A stretch of 64,000 bases of DNA from UBA2882 sp051877575 (GCA_051877575.1 JBJEJA010000047.1:139879-203878), one strand, 5' to 3'. Positions 13,901 to 22,732 are shown, counted from the first letter of the stretch. Numbers and translations: made by a program. Notes: generated by a model from the sequence alone, not told the origin.

Positions 13901-14356
13901 TTAAACCTTAACAATTTCCTCCGAATCCAACATAATCGTAAACGGACCGTCATTTATCAAAGACACTTTCATGTCAGCGCCAAAACTGCCGGTTTGAACC
14001 TTCAGCTCTGTATGACGGCATTTTTCAATGATGTATTGATATAATTGTTCTGCCAGTTCCGGATTACCCGCTTTGATAAAAGACGGTCGGTTTCCGTGCC
14101 TGCAGTCTGCATATAAGGTAAACTGTGATATCAATAAAAGTTCTCCTGAAACGTCAGAAAGGCTCAAATTGGTCTTTCCGGCGGCATCCTTGAATATTCT
14201 TAGGTTAAGAAGCTTTTGGACCATTTTATCGGCAATTTGAGCGTTATCAGTTTCACAAATACCGATAAAAACTACAAATCCTTTTTGAATGCTGCCGATA
14301 ATTTCCTGATCTACGGCTACAGATGCATTTTGAACACTTTGTATCAAAAATTTCAT
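13901..14356 (-). CDS. dtd: D-aminoacyl-tRNA deacylase
   Basis: Removes wrongly attached D-amino acids (and glycine from tRNA-Ala), recycling the tRNA. 151 residues, normal length. Signature SQFTLYAD with GNRPSF, and the C-terminal NDGPFTIMLDS carrying the Gly-cisPro element. Its start overlaps the stop of the upstream AI-2E-type permease gene (4 nt), so the two form an operon. Its likely terminator now lies beyond the prophage at 6350-6390. Confidence 0.96.
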   Translation of the reverse strand: MKFLIQSVQNASVAVDQEIIGSIQKGFVVFIGICETDNAQIADKMVQKLLNLRIFKDAAGKTNLSLSDVSGELLLISQFTLYADCRHGNRPSFIKAGNPELAEQLYQYIIEKCRHTELKVQTGSFGADMKVSLINDGPFTIMLDSEEIVKV

Positions 14357-15735
14357 TTGTTTTCCTCTTTCTCCGTCGAAGTGTCATCCATGTCATGTTT
14401 ATTTCTGTTTCTTTCCACGACGGATTTGATATTTTTGAAAATTGAAGCAGAGGAGTCGGATTTTCGTGCATTTCTCCTCTTCTCTTCTGTCAGCTGAATC
14501 ATCTCATTTTCTTCAATTTTATCCAAATACATATATTCTTTTGTATTTGTCGAAAGACCTTTTGTCTCCAGCATCGTATTCAGTTTTCTTTTTATTCCGG
14601 CATAAATTAGTGCAAAAATAGGGACACCTATTGCCATACCGATAATTCCGAAATATGCTCCGAATACCGTAATGGAGAAAATAACCCAGAAACTGGAAAG
14701 TCCCGTAGAATTGCCCAAAATCTTCGGTCCCAGAATATTGCCGTCAAACTGTTGTAAAATCAAAATCAATATAATGAATTTGATTCCGCTGATCGGGTCT
14801 ACCATCAGGATCAATAAGGCACTGGGAATTCCCCCCAGAAACGGCCCGAAAAACGGGATGATATTCGTGACTCCGACGATAACGCTGACAAGAATTTCGT
14901 AAGGAAGTTCGAAAATACTCATAAATGTAAAACATAAAATTCCGATTATAATGGAATCAATGATTTTCCCGCTGATATAGGAGCCGAATGTTTTGTTTGC
15001 ATAACGGAAATCACTGATAATTCCATTGGCATTTTCTTCGGAAAATAATGCATACGCAAGTTTCTTGGCCTGTCCCGTAAAGGTTTCTTTACTGGATAAT
15101 ACATATATGGAAATGATCAGACCGATCACCAGGTTCCAGAGTACCTTCGCAACCCCAAGCACACTCAGGGAAACTTCCTTTATAATCACATTTGCCTTTG
15201 GAAGAACACTGTTGTTTAACCAATCGTTCAATTCTCCCGAATAGGTATTGATCAAGTTAGTCGCCATTTCTTCAATTGTTTTATTGGAAGAAAGCATATT
15301 TTCTATTAATCTTTCCAAATTATTGACATAGATGGATGATTGCAAAATAATGCTTTGGATACTTGCAATCACTTCTTTCAGAACAATGGAGAAGAAAATA
15401 TAGAGCATATAAATTGTCAAAAACATGGTCAATAAAATTGCCAGCGTTCTGATACGTCGACGGGTTTTTAATTTTTCCGTATCAAGATGAAATGCTTTAT
15501 ATAAAGGATAAAGCAGCTTCCTTTCAAAAAAACTACAGATAGGGGTAAGCAGATATGCCATAATCATGCCGTATATAATAGGTGTACATACATTAAAAAC
15601 CGATTTGATGATGTCAATCATTTTTCCTGTATGAAACAAAAGATAATAAAATAAAATTGCGGCCGCCAGCACAAGAAATCCGGTTATACCCCAGTATAAA
15701 TATTTTTTATCCAAACGAAACTTCACAATCAGCAC
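14353..15735 (-). CDS. AI-2E family transporter (PerM-like)
   Basis: 460-residue polytopic membrane protein of the AI-2E/PerM family. Hydrophobic helices lie at both ends of the core, and the conserved central stretch (VTNIIPFFGPFLGGIPSALL) is plainly visible. The hydrophilic C-terminal tail of ~70 residues is charged and low-complexity. Members export varied small molecules or ions; the substrate is unknown and the AI-2 label should not be taken literally. Upstream, TGnTATAAT (minus, -10 at 15766-15771) suggests an extended -10 promoter. Confidence 0.88.
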   Translation of the reverse strand: MLIVKFRLDKKYLYWGITGFLVLAAAILFYYLLFHTGKMIDIIKSVFNVCTPIIYGMIMAYLLTPICSFFERKLLYPLYKAFHLDTEKLKTRRRIRTLAILLTMFLTIYMLYIFFSIVLKEVIASIQSIILQSSIYVNNLERLIENMLSSNKTIEEMATNLINTYSGELNDWLNNSVLPKANVIIKEVSLSVLGVAKVLWNLVIGLIISIYVLSSKETFTGQAKKLAYALFSEENANGIISDFRYANKTFGSYISGKIIDSIIIGILCFTFMSIFELPYEILVSVIVGVTNIIPFFGPFLGGIPSALLILMVDPISGIKFIILILILQQFDGNILGPKILGNSTGLSSFWVIFSITVFGAYFGIIGMAIGVPIFALIYAGIKRKLNTMLETKGLSTNTKEYMYLDKIEENEMIQLTEEKRRNARKSDSSASIFKNIKSVVERNRNKHDMDDTSTEKEENK

Positions 15736-15830
15736 CTCATCTTCTCAATTGCTCTTATTGCATTAATTATATCATACTTATCGTTTAGATTCTGTAAAAT
15801 TTTTGTCAGATCATAAAATTATTGTTTTTT

Positions 15831-15860
15831 TTGATAAATCATACTTCTATGGTGTATAAT
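15831..15860 (+). promoter_or_regulatory. Sigma-A type promoter
   Basis: TTGATA (15831-15836), 18-nt spacer, TATAAT (15855-15860), 40 nt before the TtcA-like gene. Confidence 0.65.
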
Positions 15861-15900
15861 GAAAGGCAGAAAATAGAGAAACAAAAATGAGGATTACGTT

Positions 15901-16620
15901 ATGGATGCACAGAGATTATATAGTTTTACGAGGCGTGCAATCGATGATTACCGGATGATAGAGGAAGGTGATCGCATTGCGGTCGGTATTTCCGGAGGAA
16001 AAGACAGTCTGACACTGCTTTATGCCTTAAAAGGATTAATGCGTTTTTATCCGAAAAAATTTCAACTACATGCCATTACGGTTGACTTAGGTTTTGACAA
16101 TCTCAATCTGGAAGGTATTCAGAAATTTTGTGAAGATCTGGAAGTCCCCTATACGATTTTGTCCACGCAGATTGCACAGATTGTATTTGAGGATCGCAAA
16201 GAAACCAATCCCTGCTCTTTGTGTGCGAAGATGCGTAAAGGTGCACTGAACGAGAAAATCAAAGAACTCGGATGCAATAAAGTAGCTTATGCACACCACA
16301 AGGATGATGTTGTCGAAACCATGCTGATGTCATTGATATTTGAAGGCCGTTTTCATACATTTTCTCCCAGGACCTACCTTGATCGCATGGATCTGACCGT
16401 GATCAGACCGCTTCTTTATATGAATGAGGCCGATGTTGTGGGATTTGTCAATAAATACCAAATACCGGTAGTCAAAAGCCCCTGCCCGGCCGACGGAAAC
16501 ACCAAACGGGAATATGTCAAAAACCTTCTACGACGTCTGAATCAGGAAAATCCGGGGGTGAAGGAAAGAATGTTCACTGCAATCGTAAACAACCATATGC
16601 CAGGATGGCCGGAAATCTAA
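15901..16620 (+). CDS. TtcA/TilS-type ATP-pyrophosphatase (tRNA thiolation-like)
   Basis: PP-loop ATPase of the TtcA group. The loop SGGKDS lies at residues 30-35, the CxxC pair of CSLCAKMRK near 99-107, and a later Cys (SPCPAD) near 194-199, giving the three-cysteine set that holds the iron-sulphur cluster in TtcA. 239 residues is shorter than E. coli TtcA (311) but usual for Clostridia. It probably thiolates a tRNA base, which one is uncertain. It is followed after 31 nt by the recombinase gene. Confidence 0.87.
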   Translation: MDAQRLYSFTRRAIDDYRMIEEGDRIAVGISGGKDSLTLLYALKGLMRFYPKKFQLHAITVDLGFDNLNLEGIQKFCEDLEVPYTILSTQIAQIVFEDRKETNPCSLCAKMRKGALNEKIKELGCNKVAYAHHKDDVVETMLMSLIFEGRFHTFSPRTYLDRMDLTVIRPLLYMNEADVVGFVNKYQIPVVKSPCPADGNTKREYVKNLLRRLNQENPGVKERMFTAIVNNHMPGWPEI

Positions 16621-16651
16621 CGGAAATCTAATAAAAAGAAGGTAATAAATT

Positions 16652-17725
16652 ATGGAAAAATCCAACAACAAACAAGGAAAAAACTACCATGATCAGGTGC
16701 AGATAGAACAGACCATGAAGCTGCGTGAAACACTGACTACGCTACCGCCGTTTTGTAAAAATTTCTTCCGCGGAATGGATAATACCATGTCGGCGCGTAC
16801 AAAACTCGGATATGCGCTGGATCTGCGGATATTTTTTGAGTTTTTACACGAAAACAACAGCCAGCTGAATAAGATACCGATTACAGAATATAAGCTCTCC
16901 GTTCTGGATCAGATTACCAAGGAAGATATTGAAGAATACATGGAATACCTGTCTTATTATAAAAAGGACGGAAAGGAATATACCAACGACGAACGGGGAA
17001 AAGCAAGAAAACTTGCATCATTAAGAAGTTTTTATAATTATTTTTATACCAGCGAGTTGATTGAAAAAAATCCCGCTGCATTGATGAAAATGCCCAAATT
17101 GCACCAGAAAGAAATTATCCGTTTGGATCCCGATGAAGTGGCTACGCTTCTGGATGCTGTTGAAAACGGAGACCACATGACCAAATCCGAATTAAAATAT
17201 CATGCCAAAACCAAAACAAGGGATCTGGCACTATTAACCCTGCTTTTGGGAACCGGAATCCGTGTTTCGGAATGTGTCGGACTTGATATTCAGGATGTTG
17301 ATTTTAAAAATAACGGCATTAAAATCCGCAGAAAAGGCGGATATGAGGCAATTGTCTATTTTGGGGATGAAGTTGAAAAAGCGCTGAAAGATTATCTGGT
17401 GTTGAGAGAAACCATCATTCCGGAAACCGGACACGAAGATGCATTATTTTTATCCATGCAGAACAGGCGAATCACTGTCAGAAGTGTAGAAAATCTGGTC
17501 AAAAAATACGCCGGCAAAGTAACCAGTCTGAAAAAAATCACACCACATAAATTAAGAAGTACATACGGTACAACATTGTATCAGGAAACCGGTGATATTT
17601 ATCTGGTGGCCGATGTCCTCGGTCATAAAGATGTTAATACCACCAGAAAACATTATGCGGCACAGGCGGATTCCAGACGACGCATGGCCGCAAATGTGGT
17701 AAAATTACGGAGCGATGCCGATTGA
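16652..17725 (+). CDS. xerS: Tyrosine recombinase, XerS-like
   Basis: 357-residue tyrosine recombinase. All catalytic residues are present: R204 (GTGIRVSE), K228, H299/R302 (HKLRST), H325 (LGHKD) and nucleophile Y335. Length and N-terminal layout (long SAM-like domain before residue 150) fit XerS, the single Xer of streptococci/lactococci (356 aa), better than the ~300-residue XerC/XerD pair. In those bacteria the atypical dif site lies beside xerS; here a dif-like site lies 2.8 kb away at 13863. Likely chromosome dimer resolution and, by inference, integration of the phage. The symbol is by resemblance. Confidence 0.8.
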   Translation: MEKSNNKQGKNYHDQVQIEQTMKLRETLTTLPPFCKNFFRGMDNTMSARTKLGYALDLRIFFEFLHENNSQLNKIPITEYKLSVLDQITKEDIEEYMEYLSYYKKDGKEYTNDERGKARKLASLRSFYNYFYTSELIEKNPAALMKMPKLHQKEIIRLDPDEVATLLDAVENGDHMTKSELKYHAKTKTRDLALLTLLLGTGIRVSECVGLDIQDVDFKNNGIKIRRKGGYEAIVYFGDEVEKALKDYLVLRETIIPETGHEDALFLSMQNRRITVRSVENLVKKYAGKVTSLKKITPHKLRSTYGTTLYQETGDIYLVADVLGHKDVNTTRKHYAAQADSRRRMAANVVKLRSDAD

Positions 17726-17751
17726 CGGTATTCTCCGTAATTTGTTTTATT
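17704..17751 (+). terminator. Terminator at the recombinase gene end
   Basis: Stem ATTACGGAG/CTCCGTAAT (17704-17712, 17733-17741) followed by TTGTTTTATTTT. The left arm lies in the last codons of the recombinase gene. It separates it from the convergent yneA-like gene. Confidence 0.75.
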
Positions 17752-18112
17752 TTACTTCTTCGGAAAAATAAGGTATCAGCAAATAATTCCCACTCTGTAT
17801 TTTGTCACCGGATATTTGATTAACCGCTTTAATCTCTTCAATGAAATCCTGCACCGTATCATAATGATCGTAGTCCACGGTTTCCTCTGCGATGGACCAC
17901 AAAGACTCGCCCTGTTCAATCCGATGACTGGTATAATATTTATATTCATTTGCATGTTCTGTTGAATTTGCCCTGGCCGATAAAGAAAAAACGGATAATG
18001 CAAAAACCATTACAAACAATGCTGTCATGCAGAAAAAAGAAATTTTACAAAGCATTGCTTTTTTCTTTTGCATTTTTATATTCTGCTTTCTTACTCTTCT
18101 GTTTTTATTCAT
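17747..18112 (-). CDS. yneA: YneA-like SOS cell-division suppressor (LysM protein)
   Basis: 121 residues: basic N-terminus, one membrane helix (about 24-46), then a LysM-type domain (HRIEQGESLWSIAEE ... NYLLIPY). B. subtilis YneA has the same layout and blocks division during the SOS response. As there, the gene faces lexA across a shared control region. The promoter spacer contains a LexA box, strongly supporting DNA-damage induction. The symbol is based on layout and context. Confidence 0.85.
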   Translation of the reverse strand: MNKNRRVRKQNIKMQKKKAMLCKISFFCMTALFVMVFALSVFSLSARANSTEHANEYKYYTSHRIEQGESLWSIAEETVDYDHYDTVQDFIEEIKAVNQISGDKIQSGNYLLIPYFSEEVK

Positions 18113-18169
18113 ATTTTTTTCCTCCCAATCTCTCAGATATATAAATCAATCCTATCAATGCGTTTTTTT

Positions 18170-18257
18170 CGAACATTTGTTGCGAACATTTGTTTTTATA
18201 TTGACATTATACGAATGAATGTTCGAAAAGTCAATAGAAAAATCGAACAAATTTTCG
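18170..18257. promoter_or_regulatory. LexA (SOS) boxes between yneA and lexA
   Basis: Four boxes of the Gram-positive type (CGAAC-N4-GTTCG): CGAACATTTGTTGC (18170-18183), CGAACATTTGTTTT (18183-18196), CGAATGAATGTTCG (18212-18225) and CGAACAAATTTTCG (18244-18257). The third lies exactly in the spacer of the yneA promoter (minus: TTGACT at 18234-18229, 17 nt, TATAAT at 18211-18206). The fourth lies just upstream of the lexA promoter (TTGCTT 18268, TATACT 18291). Confidence 0.88.
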
Positions 18258-18344
18258 GAATATATGTTTGCTTTTTTGTGCGGTTGATGTTATACTATAT
18301 ATAGTTCAACCGAACAGAAGGATACGAAATAAGGAGGTTCCTAT

Positions 18345-18962
18345 ATGGCTCAGGGAAAAATATCTGCAAAACAGCAACAGATTTTAGAATTTATTAAAGA
18401 AGAAATATTAAAGAAAGGTTATCCGCCGGCAGTCCGAGAAATATGCGAAGCGGTTCATCTTAAGTCCACCTCTTCCGTTCATTCTCATCTTGAGACACTT
18501 GAGAAAAACGGTTATATCCGGCGCGATCCTACAAAGCCGCGGGCAATCGAGATTGTAGATGACAGTTTCCAGATGGTCCGGAGGGAAATGGCAAGTATTC
18601 CGATCATCGGTACCGTTGCTGCCGGACAACCGATTTTTGCACAACAAAATATTGAAGGTTATTTTCCGGTTCCTGCCGATATCGTTCCCGCAGGCGAAAC
18701 CTTTGTTCTTCGCGTAAAGGGCGACAGCATGATCAATGTGGGAATTTTTGACGGAGATCAGATTTTTGTTCAACAGTGTAATACTGCCAGAAACGGAGAC
18801 ATTGTCGTTGCACTGGTTGAAGATTCCGCTACCGTTAAAACATTTTACAAGGAAAACGGTTATATCCGGCTTCAGCCGGAAAACGATACCATGGAACCGA
18901 TTATTGTACAGGATTGTGCTATTTTAGGTAAGGTTTTCGGCGTTTTCCGCTTATGCAGATGA
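18345..18962 (+). CDS. lexA: LexA repressor
   Basis: SOS master repressor. The N-terminal winged helix binds DNA (GYPPAVREICEAVHLKSTSS region). Self-cleavage occurs at A93-G94 (TVAAGQP), with catalytic S128 (KGDSMI) and K165 (ATVKTFY). 205 residues, complete. ATG has AAGGAGG upstream. It probably represses itself and yneA through the boxes at 18170-18257. Confidence 0.97.
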   Translation: MAQGKISAKQQQILEFIKEEILKKGYPPAVREICEAVHLKSTSSVHSHLETLEKNGYIRRDPTKPRAIEIVDDSFQMVRREMASIPIIGTVAAGQPIFAQQNIEGYFPVPADIVPAGETFVLRVKGDSMINVGIFDGDQIFVQQCNTARNGDIVVALVEDSATVKTFYKENGYIRLQPENDTMEPIIVQDCAILGKVFGVFRLCR

Positions 18963-18992
18963 TATGCAGATGATAAATTCCGAATCATATAT

Positions 18993-19036
18993 TTAAAAAA
19001 ATGCTGTCCGGTCACTGTTTCATGTCCGGGCAGCAT
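18993..19036 (-). terminator. Terminator of the rsfS operon
   Basis: Stem ATGCTGTCCGG/CCGGGCAGCAT (19001-19036) with a run of U on the minus strand (plus-strand A run 18995-19000). It may also slow lexA read-through from the other side. Confidence 0.8.
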
Positions 19037-19067
19037 CTCATAATTTTATGCACATTAAAATCTAATC

Positions 19068-19427
19068 TTATAATTGGTCTTTATCCACAAATTTTCCGTC
19101 TCTCCAGATCCTTTCCAGATCATAGAACAAACGGTTTTCTTTATCAAAAATATGGACAACGATATCACGGTAATCTACCAAAATCCAGTTTCCGCTGTCA
19201 TAGCCTTCACATTGTTTCTGATCGACACCCATTCTGCCGAGCTTTTCTTCCACATTATCACACAATGCCTGCACCTGATTACGGTTGTTGCCGGATGCAA
19301 TAATGAAATAATCTGCAAGTGTGGAAACTTCGCTGATATCAATTACTTTAATGTCTTCTCCCTTTTTATCTTCCAATGCTTCAATTGCAGCAAGGGCAAT
19401 TTCCTTTGAGGTTAAATTGTTACTCAT
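19068..19427 (-). CDS. rsfS: Ribosome silencing factor RsfS
   Basis: Binds ribosomal protein uL14 and keeps subunits apart under poor nutrition. 119 residues; family pattern DISEVSTLADYFIIASGNN and DSGNWILVDYRDIVVHIF. I chose ATG at 19427 (MSNNLTSKEIAL) with GGAGC upstream. It follows yqeK and nadD, the usual Firmicutes order. Confidence 0.95.
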   Translation of the reverse strand: MSNNLTSKEIALAAIEALEDKKGEDIKVIDISEVSTLADYFIIASGNNRNQVQALCDNVEEKLGRMGVDQKQCEGYDSGNWILVDYRDIVVHIFDKENRLFYDLERIWRDGKFVDKDQL

Positions 19428-19488
19428 ACAAGCTCCTTCCGTTACTGTTATATTATATTTTTCTATGCAATCATACACAAGCCGTCCG

Positions 19489-20085
19489 TTACATATCCGT
19501 CAGATTCTTATAATATTCATAAGTCTCCTGTGTCAACTGATCAATGGATGCATTCTTTTCCTTCAAATATTGCAATGTGCCCTGTAATATTAAGACCATT
19601 GCTTCGTTTAAATTTCGAAAAGCCGTCATTCTGACTTTCGGAAGATCCGGAAGCATTTTTCTGTTTGGTTCAATATAATCGGCAATATAAATGATCTTTT
19701 CCAATTCCGTCATACCGGGTTTGCCGGTTGTGTGATATCGGATTGCATTTAATACAAAATTATCGGTTACGTCATATTTTTCTTTTGCAAGTACCGCCCC
19801 AAGCTTTGCATGGAGCAGATCCGGATTTTTTTCTTCTGCATCATTCAGGCGGATATCATATTTTTTGCACAATCTGCGCTTCTCATTGGTGGGAATGCAC
19901 TTGGCATTATCATGAAGCAGACCGGCAAGATACGCATCATACAGATCATCTCCGTGTGCCATGGCAAGACTTACCGCTGTATAGGCAACGCCAAGCGTAT
20001 GGACATAGCGTTTTTTATCCAGTTCTTTTGAGAGCTTCTTCTCAATGGATTTTAAATATTCATCTTCGGTACTGAAGTTATGCAA
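19489..20085 (-). CDS. yqeK: HD-domain hydrolase YqeK (Ap4A hydrolase)
   Basis: HD-superfamily metal phosphohydrolase, shown in B. subtilis relatives to hydrolyse diadenosine tetraphosphate. Metal ligands: H of RYVHTLGV, LLHDNAK, LHAKLGA and the later YIADYIEPNR. The best start is TTG 20085 (MHNFST), preceded by GGGAGG inside the last codons of nadD; an ATG at 20100 lies on that site itself. About 198 residues. Confidence 0.92.
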   Translation of the reverse strand: MHNFSTEDEYLKSIEKKLSKELDKKRYVHTLGVAYTAVSLAMAHGDDLYDAYLAGLLHDNAKCIPTNEKRRLCKKYDIRLNDAEEKNPDLLHAKLGAVLAKEKYDVTDNFVLNAIRYHTTGKPGMTELEKIIYIADYIEPNRKMLPDLPKVRMTAFRNLNEAMVLILQGTLQYLKEKNASIDQLTQETYEYYKNLTDM

Positions 20086-20089
20086 TCTG

Positions 20090-20701
20090 CTACCTCCCAT
20101 AATACAAATGATGTTCTCTGATATATGCAGCAACTTTTGCCGGAAGCATCTGTTCCACCATCTGATCCGTATAAAACTGTTCTCTGATCCGTGTCGATGA
20201 AATGTCGATCGGAGGCATATGAAGCGTAAAAATGCGTGCATGATACCCGGAAATCAATTTGTTGCTTTGTTCTGTCAATTTCTGCATATCGCAGTCATCT
20301 CTTACTGCGACTAAAATGACAGCGTACTCCATGATTTTTTCCGGATGGACCCATGATTCGATGGAAAACAGGGAATCCGCTCCGAGAATAAAATAAAACT
20401 CGTCCTTAGGGTACTGTTTCCGTAAAGTTTCCAGCGTCCGGAATGTATAGGAATTGCCGCCGGTTTCTATTTCCACTGTGGATAATTCATAAGAAGGAAA
20501 CGCTTCAATCGCAAGGCGCACCATCTCAAGCCGGTGCACTTCGTCCGTGATCTTTCTGTCTTTTTTCATCCATGGAATATGATTGGGAATAAACAGAATT
20601 TTATCCAGCTTCTGCTGCTTGAAAGCCTGTTCTGCCAGCTGCATATGGCCATTGTGAATGGGGTCAAAGGTTCCTCCCATAATACCGATTTTGGACATCA
20701 C
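20090..20701 (-). CDS. nadD: Nicotinate-nucleotide adenylyltransferase
   Basis: Makes NaAD from NaMN and ATP in NAD synthesis. The N-terminal GGTFDPIHNGH and C-terminal ISSTRIRE motifs bind ATP. 203 residues. Part of the yhbY-nadD-yqeK-rsfS run on the minus strand. Confidence 0.96.
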   Translation of the reverse strand: MMSKIGIMGGTFDPIHNGHMQLAEQAFKQQKLDKILFIPNHIPWMKKDRKITDEVHRLEMVRLAIEAFPSYELSTVEIETGGNSYTFRTLETLRKQYPKDEFYFILGADSLFSIESWVHPEKIMEYAVILVAVRDDCDMQKLTEQSNKLISGYHARIFTLHMPPIDISSTRIREQFYTDQMVEQMLPAKVAAYIREHHLYYGR

Positions 20702-20711
20702 ATCGCCCTCT

Positions 20712-21002
20712 CTATTTCGGAAGTTCTATTTTTTTATGATCTTTGCTTTCCTTATACAGGACAATTTTTTTGCCGATGACCTGTACGACCTGGGATCTGG
20801 TACGTTCAGCCAGCGCCTGTGCAATTGCTTTGGGATCATCCATACAGTTTTTTAAAACGGCAATTTTAACCAGTTCTCTCGTATTAAAAGCTTCGTTGAC
20901 GGCTTCGGTCACTTCCGGTGTCAGACTGGATTTGCCGATCTGGAAAATCGGTTCAATATTCATTGCGAGGCCTTTTAAATAAGCACGTTGTTTACTTGTC
21001 AT
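20712..21002 (-). CDS. yhbY: YhbY-type RNA-binding protein
   Basis: 96-residue CRS1/YhbY (CRM) domain protein that associates with large-subunit precursors. The GxxG-like loop QIGKSSLTPEV and AKAL-type helices are visible. It begins MTSKQRAYLKGLAMNIEPIF, a standard YhbY start. It lies between obg and nadD, as in many Firmicutes. Confidence 0.93.
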   Translation of the reverse strand: MTSKQRAYLKGLAMNIEPIFQIGKSSLTPEVTEAVNEAFNTRELVKIAVLKNCMDDPKAIAQALAERTRSQVVQVIGKKIVLYKESKDHKKIELPK

Positions 21003-21051
21003 TTCTTTCTCCGTCTGCCGTTATCCTATATAGGACGGCATGTATTTTCTT

Positions 21052-22341
21052 TTATTTATAATAATCAAATTTTAATCCGTACATACGGACTGTATCCCCT
21101 TCATGGATACCCAGTTCCTCCAGCTGATCAAGAATTTCGTTTTCTTTCAGGAATTTCTGGAAGAATACGAAGCCCTTCTCGCTGTCCAAATTGGTATAGC
21201 CGAGCATTCTTTCGATACGTGGACCTTCCACCACATATTCATCCTCTTCTTCATCATAGAAAACGGAGAATGGTTCATTGGAGTATGCCAGCATCTCGTC
21301 GGGGACAAATTCCGGCTCGAATATTACCGGCGGCTCATTGATCTCATTGAGCATTGTTTTAACGGCAAATAAAAGCTCATTCAGCCCTTTTCCGCTGACA
21401 GCCGAAATAGGGAACACTTTGATGCCTTTCGGCTCAAATTCGTCCTTTAAACGCTTTACGGGGTCATTTCCGCCGTCATCATAAATGGCATCGATCTTAT
21501 TTGCTGCAATTACCTGCGGTCTTGCGGCAATATCCGCGTTGTATGCTTCCAACTCTTTATTGATCGTATAAATATCCTGAATGGGGTCTCTGCCTTCCGT
21601 TCCCGCCACATCTACCATATGGATAATGACACGGGTTCTCTCTATATGACGCAAAAATTCATGTCCCAATCCGATGCCTTCGGAAGCACCTTCGATCAAA
21701 CCCGGAATATCCGCAATGACAAAGCCGCCGCCCTCCATATCCACAACACCCAGATGGGGATTTAAGGTTGTAAAATGGTAATTGGCAATCTTGGGTCTGG
21801 CGTTTGTCACTCTGCTGAGCAGGGTGGATTTTCCCACATTCGGAAAGCCCACAAGACCGACATCGGCAATGCATTTCAATTCCATCAAAATATTCAGTTC
21901 CTTGGCCGGTTGCCCCGGTTGTGCATATTTGGGGGCCTGCATGGTGCTTGTGGCATAATGCTGGTTTCCGTTACCGCCTTTACCGCCGGTCAACAGTACC
22001 ATTCTGCGGTTGTCCCCCGACATATCCGCAATAATGCGCCCGCTTTCTTCCTCTTTTAAGACAGTGCCTTCCGGGACTTTGATAATGATATCTTCCCCGT
22101 TTTTACCGCGGCAGTTTCGTTTGCCGCCCTGCTCGCCGTCTTTTGCACAATATTTTCGAATATGTCTGAAATCCGTCAGGGTATTTAATCCTTCGTCGAT
22201 TTCAAAAATAACGCTGCCGCCGTCTCCGCCGTCTCCGCCGTCGGGGCCGCCGTTCGGCACATATTTTTCTCTGCGGAAGGAAACATGTCCGTCTCCGCCC
22301 TTACCGCTTCTTACATAAATTTTCGCGCGATCTGCAAACAT
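21052..22341 (-). CDS. obgE: Obg-family GTPase
   Basis: Essential GTPase in large-subunit assembly and stress control. Domains in order: Gly-rich Obg fold (1-~158), G domain with GFPNVGKST and the switch/DxxG region ADIPGLIEG, then the ~70-residue C-terminal OCT domain. 429 residues is the long Gram-positive form. It follows rpmA after a terminator. Confidence 0.97.
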   Translation of the reverse strand: MFADRAKIYVRSGKGGDGHVSFRREKYVPNGGPDGGDGGDGGSVIFEIDEGLNTLTDFRHIRKYCAKDGEQGGKRNCRGKNGEDIIIKVPEGTVLKEEESGRIIADMSGDNRRMVLLTGGKGGNGNQHYATSTMQAPKYAQPGQPAKELNILMELKCIADVGLVGFPNVGKSTLLSRVTNARPKIANYHFTTLNPHLGVVDMEGGGFVIADIPGLIEGASEGIGLGHEFLRHIERTRVIIHMVDVAGTEGRDPIQDIYTINKELEAYNADIAARPQVIAANKIDAIYDDGGNDPVKRLKDEFEPKGIKVFPISAVSGKGLNELLFAVKTMLNEINEPPVIFEPEFVPDEMLAYSNEPFSVFYDEEEDEYVVEGPRIERMLGYTNLDSEKGFVFFQKFLKENEILDQLEELGIHEGDTVRMYGLKFDYYK

Positions 22342-22386
22342 ATGCTCACCTCATGAGTAGTTTGTGTCATTTTGTTGTTTCTTATG

Positions 22387-22428
22387 AAAAAAGGGGCTGT
22401 TGCATTTTAATCAGAAATGCAGCAGCCC
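22387..22428 (-). terminator. Terminator between rpmA and obg
   Basis: Arms GGGCTGTTGCATTT and AAATGCAGCAGCCC (22394-22428) pair nearly perfectly, followed on the minus strand by UUUUUU. It probably reduces transcription from the strong ribosomal protein promoter into obg. Confidence 0.88.
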
Positions 22429-22442
22429 TCTGGTAATTCGTA

Positions 22443-22727
22443 TTAGTCCTCTACCGGATAAACGGAAGCCTGTTTTTTATCTCTTCCTTTTCTTTCAAAT
22501 CTTAAAACGCCGTCAACCAGAGCGAATAATGTATCATCTCCGCCTTTACCGACATTGACACCGGGATGGATCTTTGTTCCGCGCTGTCTGTATAAGATAT
22601 TTCCGGCTTTTACGAACTGTCCGTCAGCTCTTTTCGCACCTAATCTCTTGGACTCGGAATCTCTACCGTTCTTGGTAGAACCTACACCTTTTTTATGAGC
22701 GAAAAATTGAAGGTTCATTCTTAACAT
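22443..22727 (-). CDS. rpmA: Ribosomal protein bL27 with cleavable N-terminus
   Basis: 94 residues. The N-terminal extension MLRMNLQFFA precedes HKKGVGS, the cleavage motif of Firmicutes bL27 removed by the protease Prp, encoded just upstream. L27 lies at the peptidyl-transferase centre of the 50S subunit. Confidence 0.97.
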   Translation of the reverse strand: MLRMNLQFFAHKKGVGSTKNGRDSESKRLGAKRADGQFVKAGNILYRQRGTKIHPGVNVGKGGDDTLFALVDGVLRFERKGRDKKQASVYPVED

Positions 22728-22732
22728 GGGTG

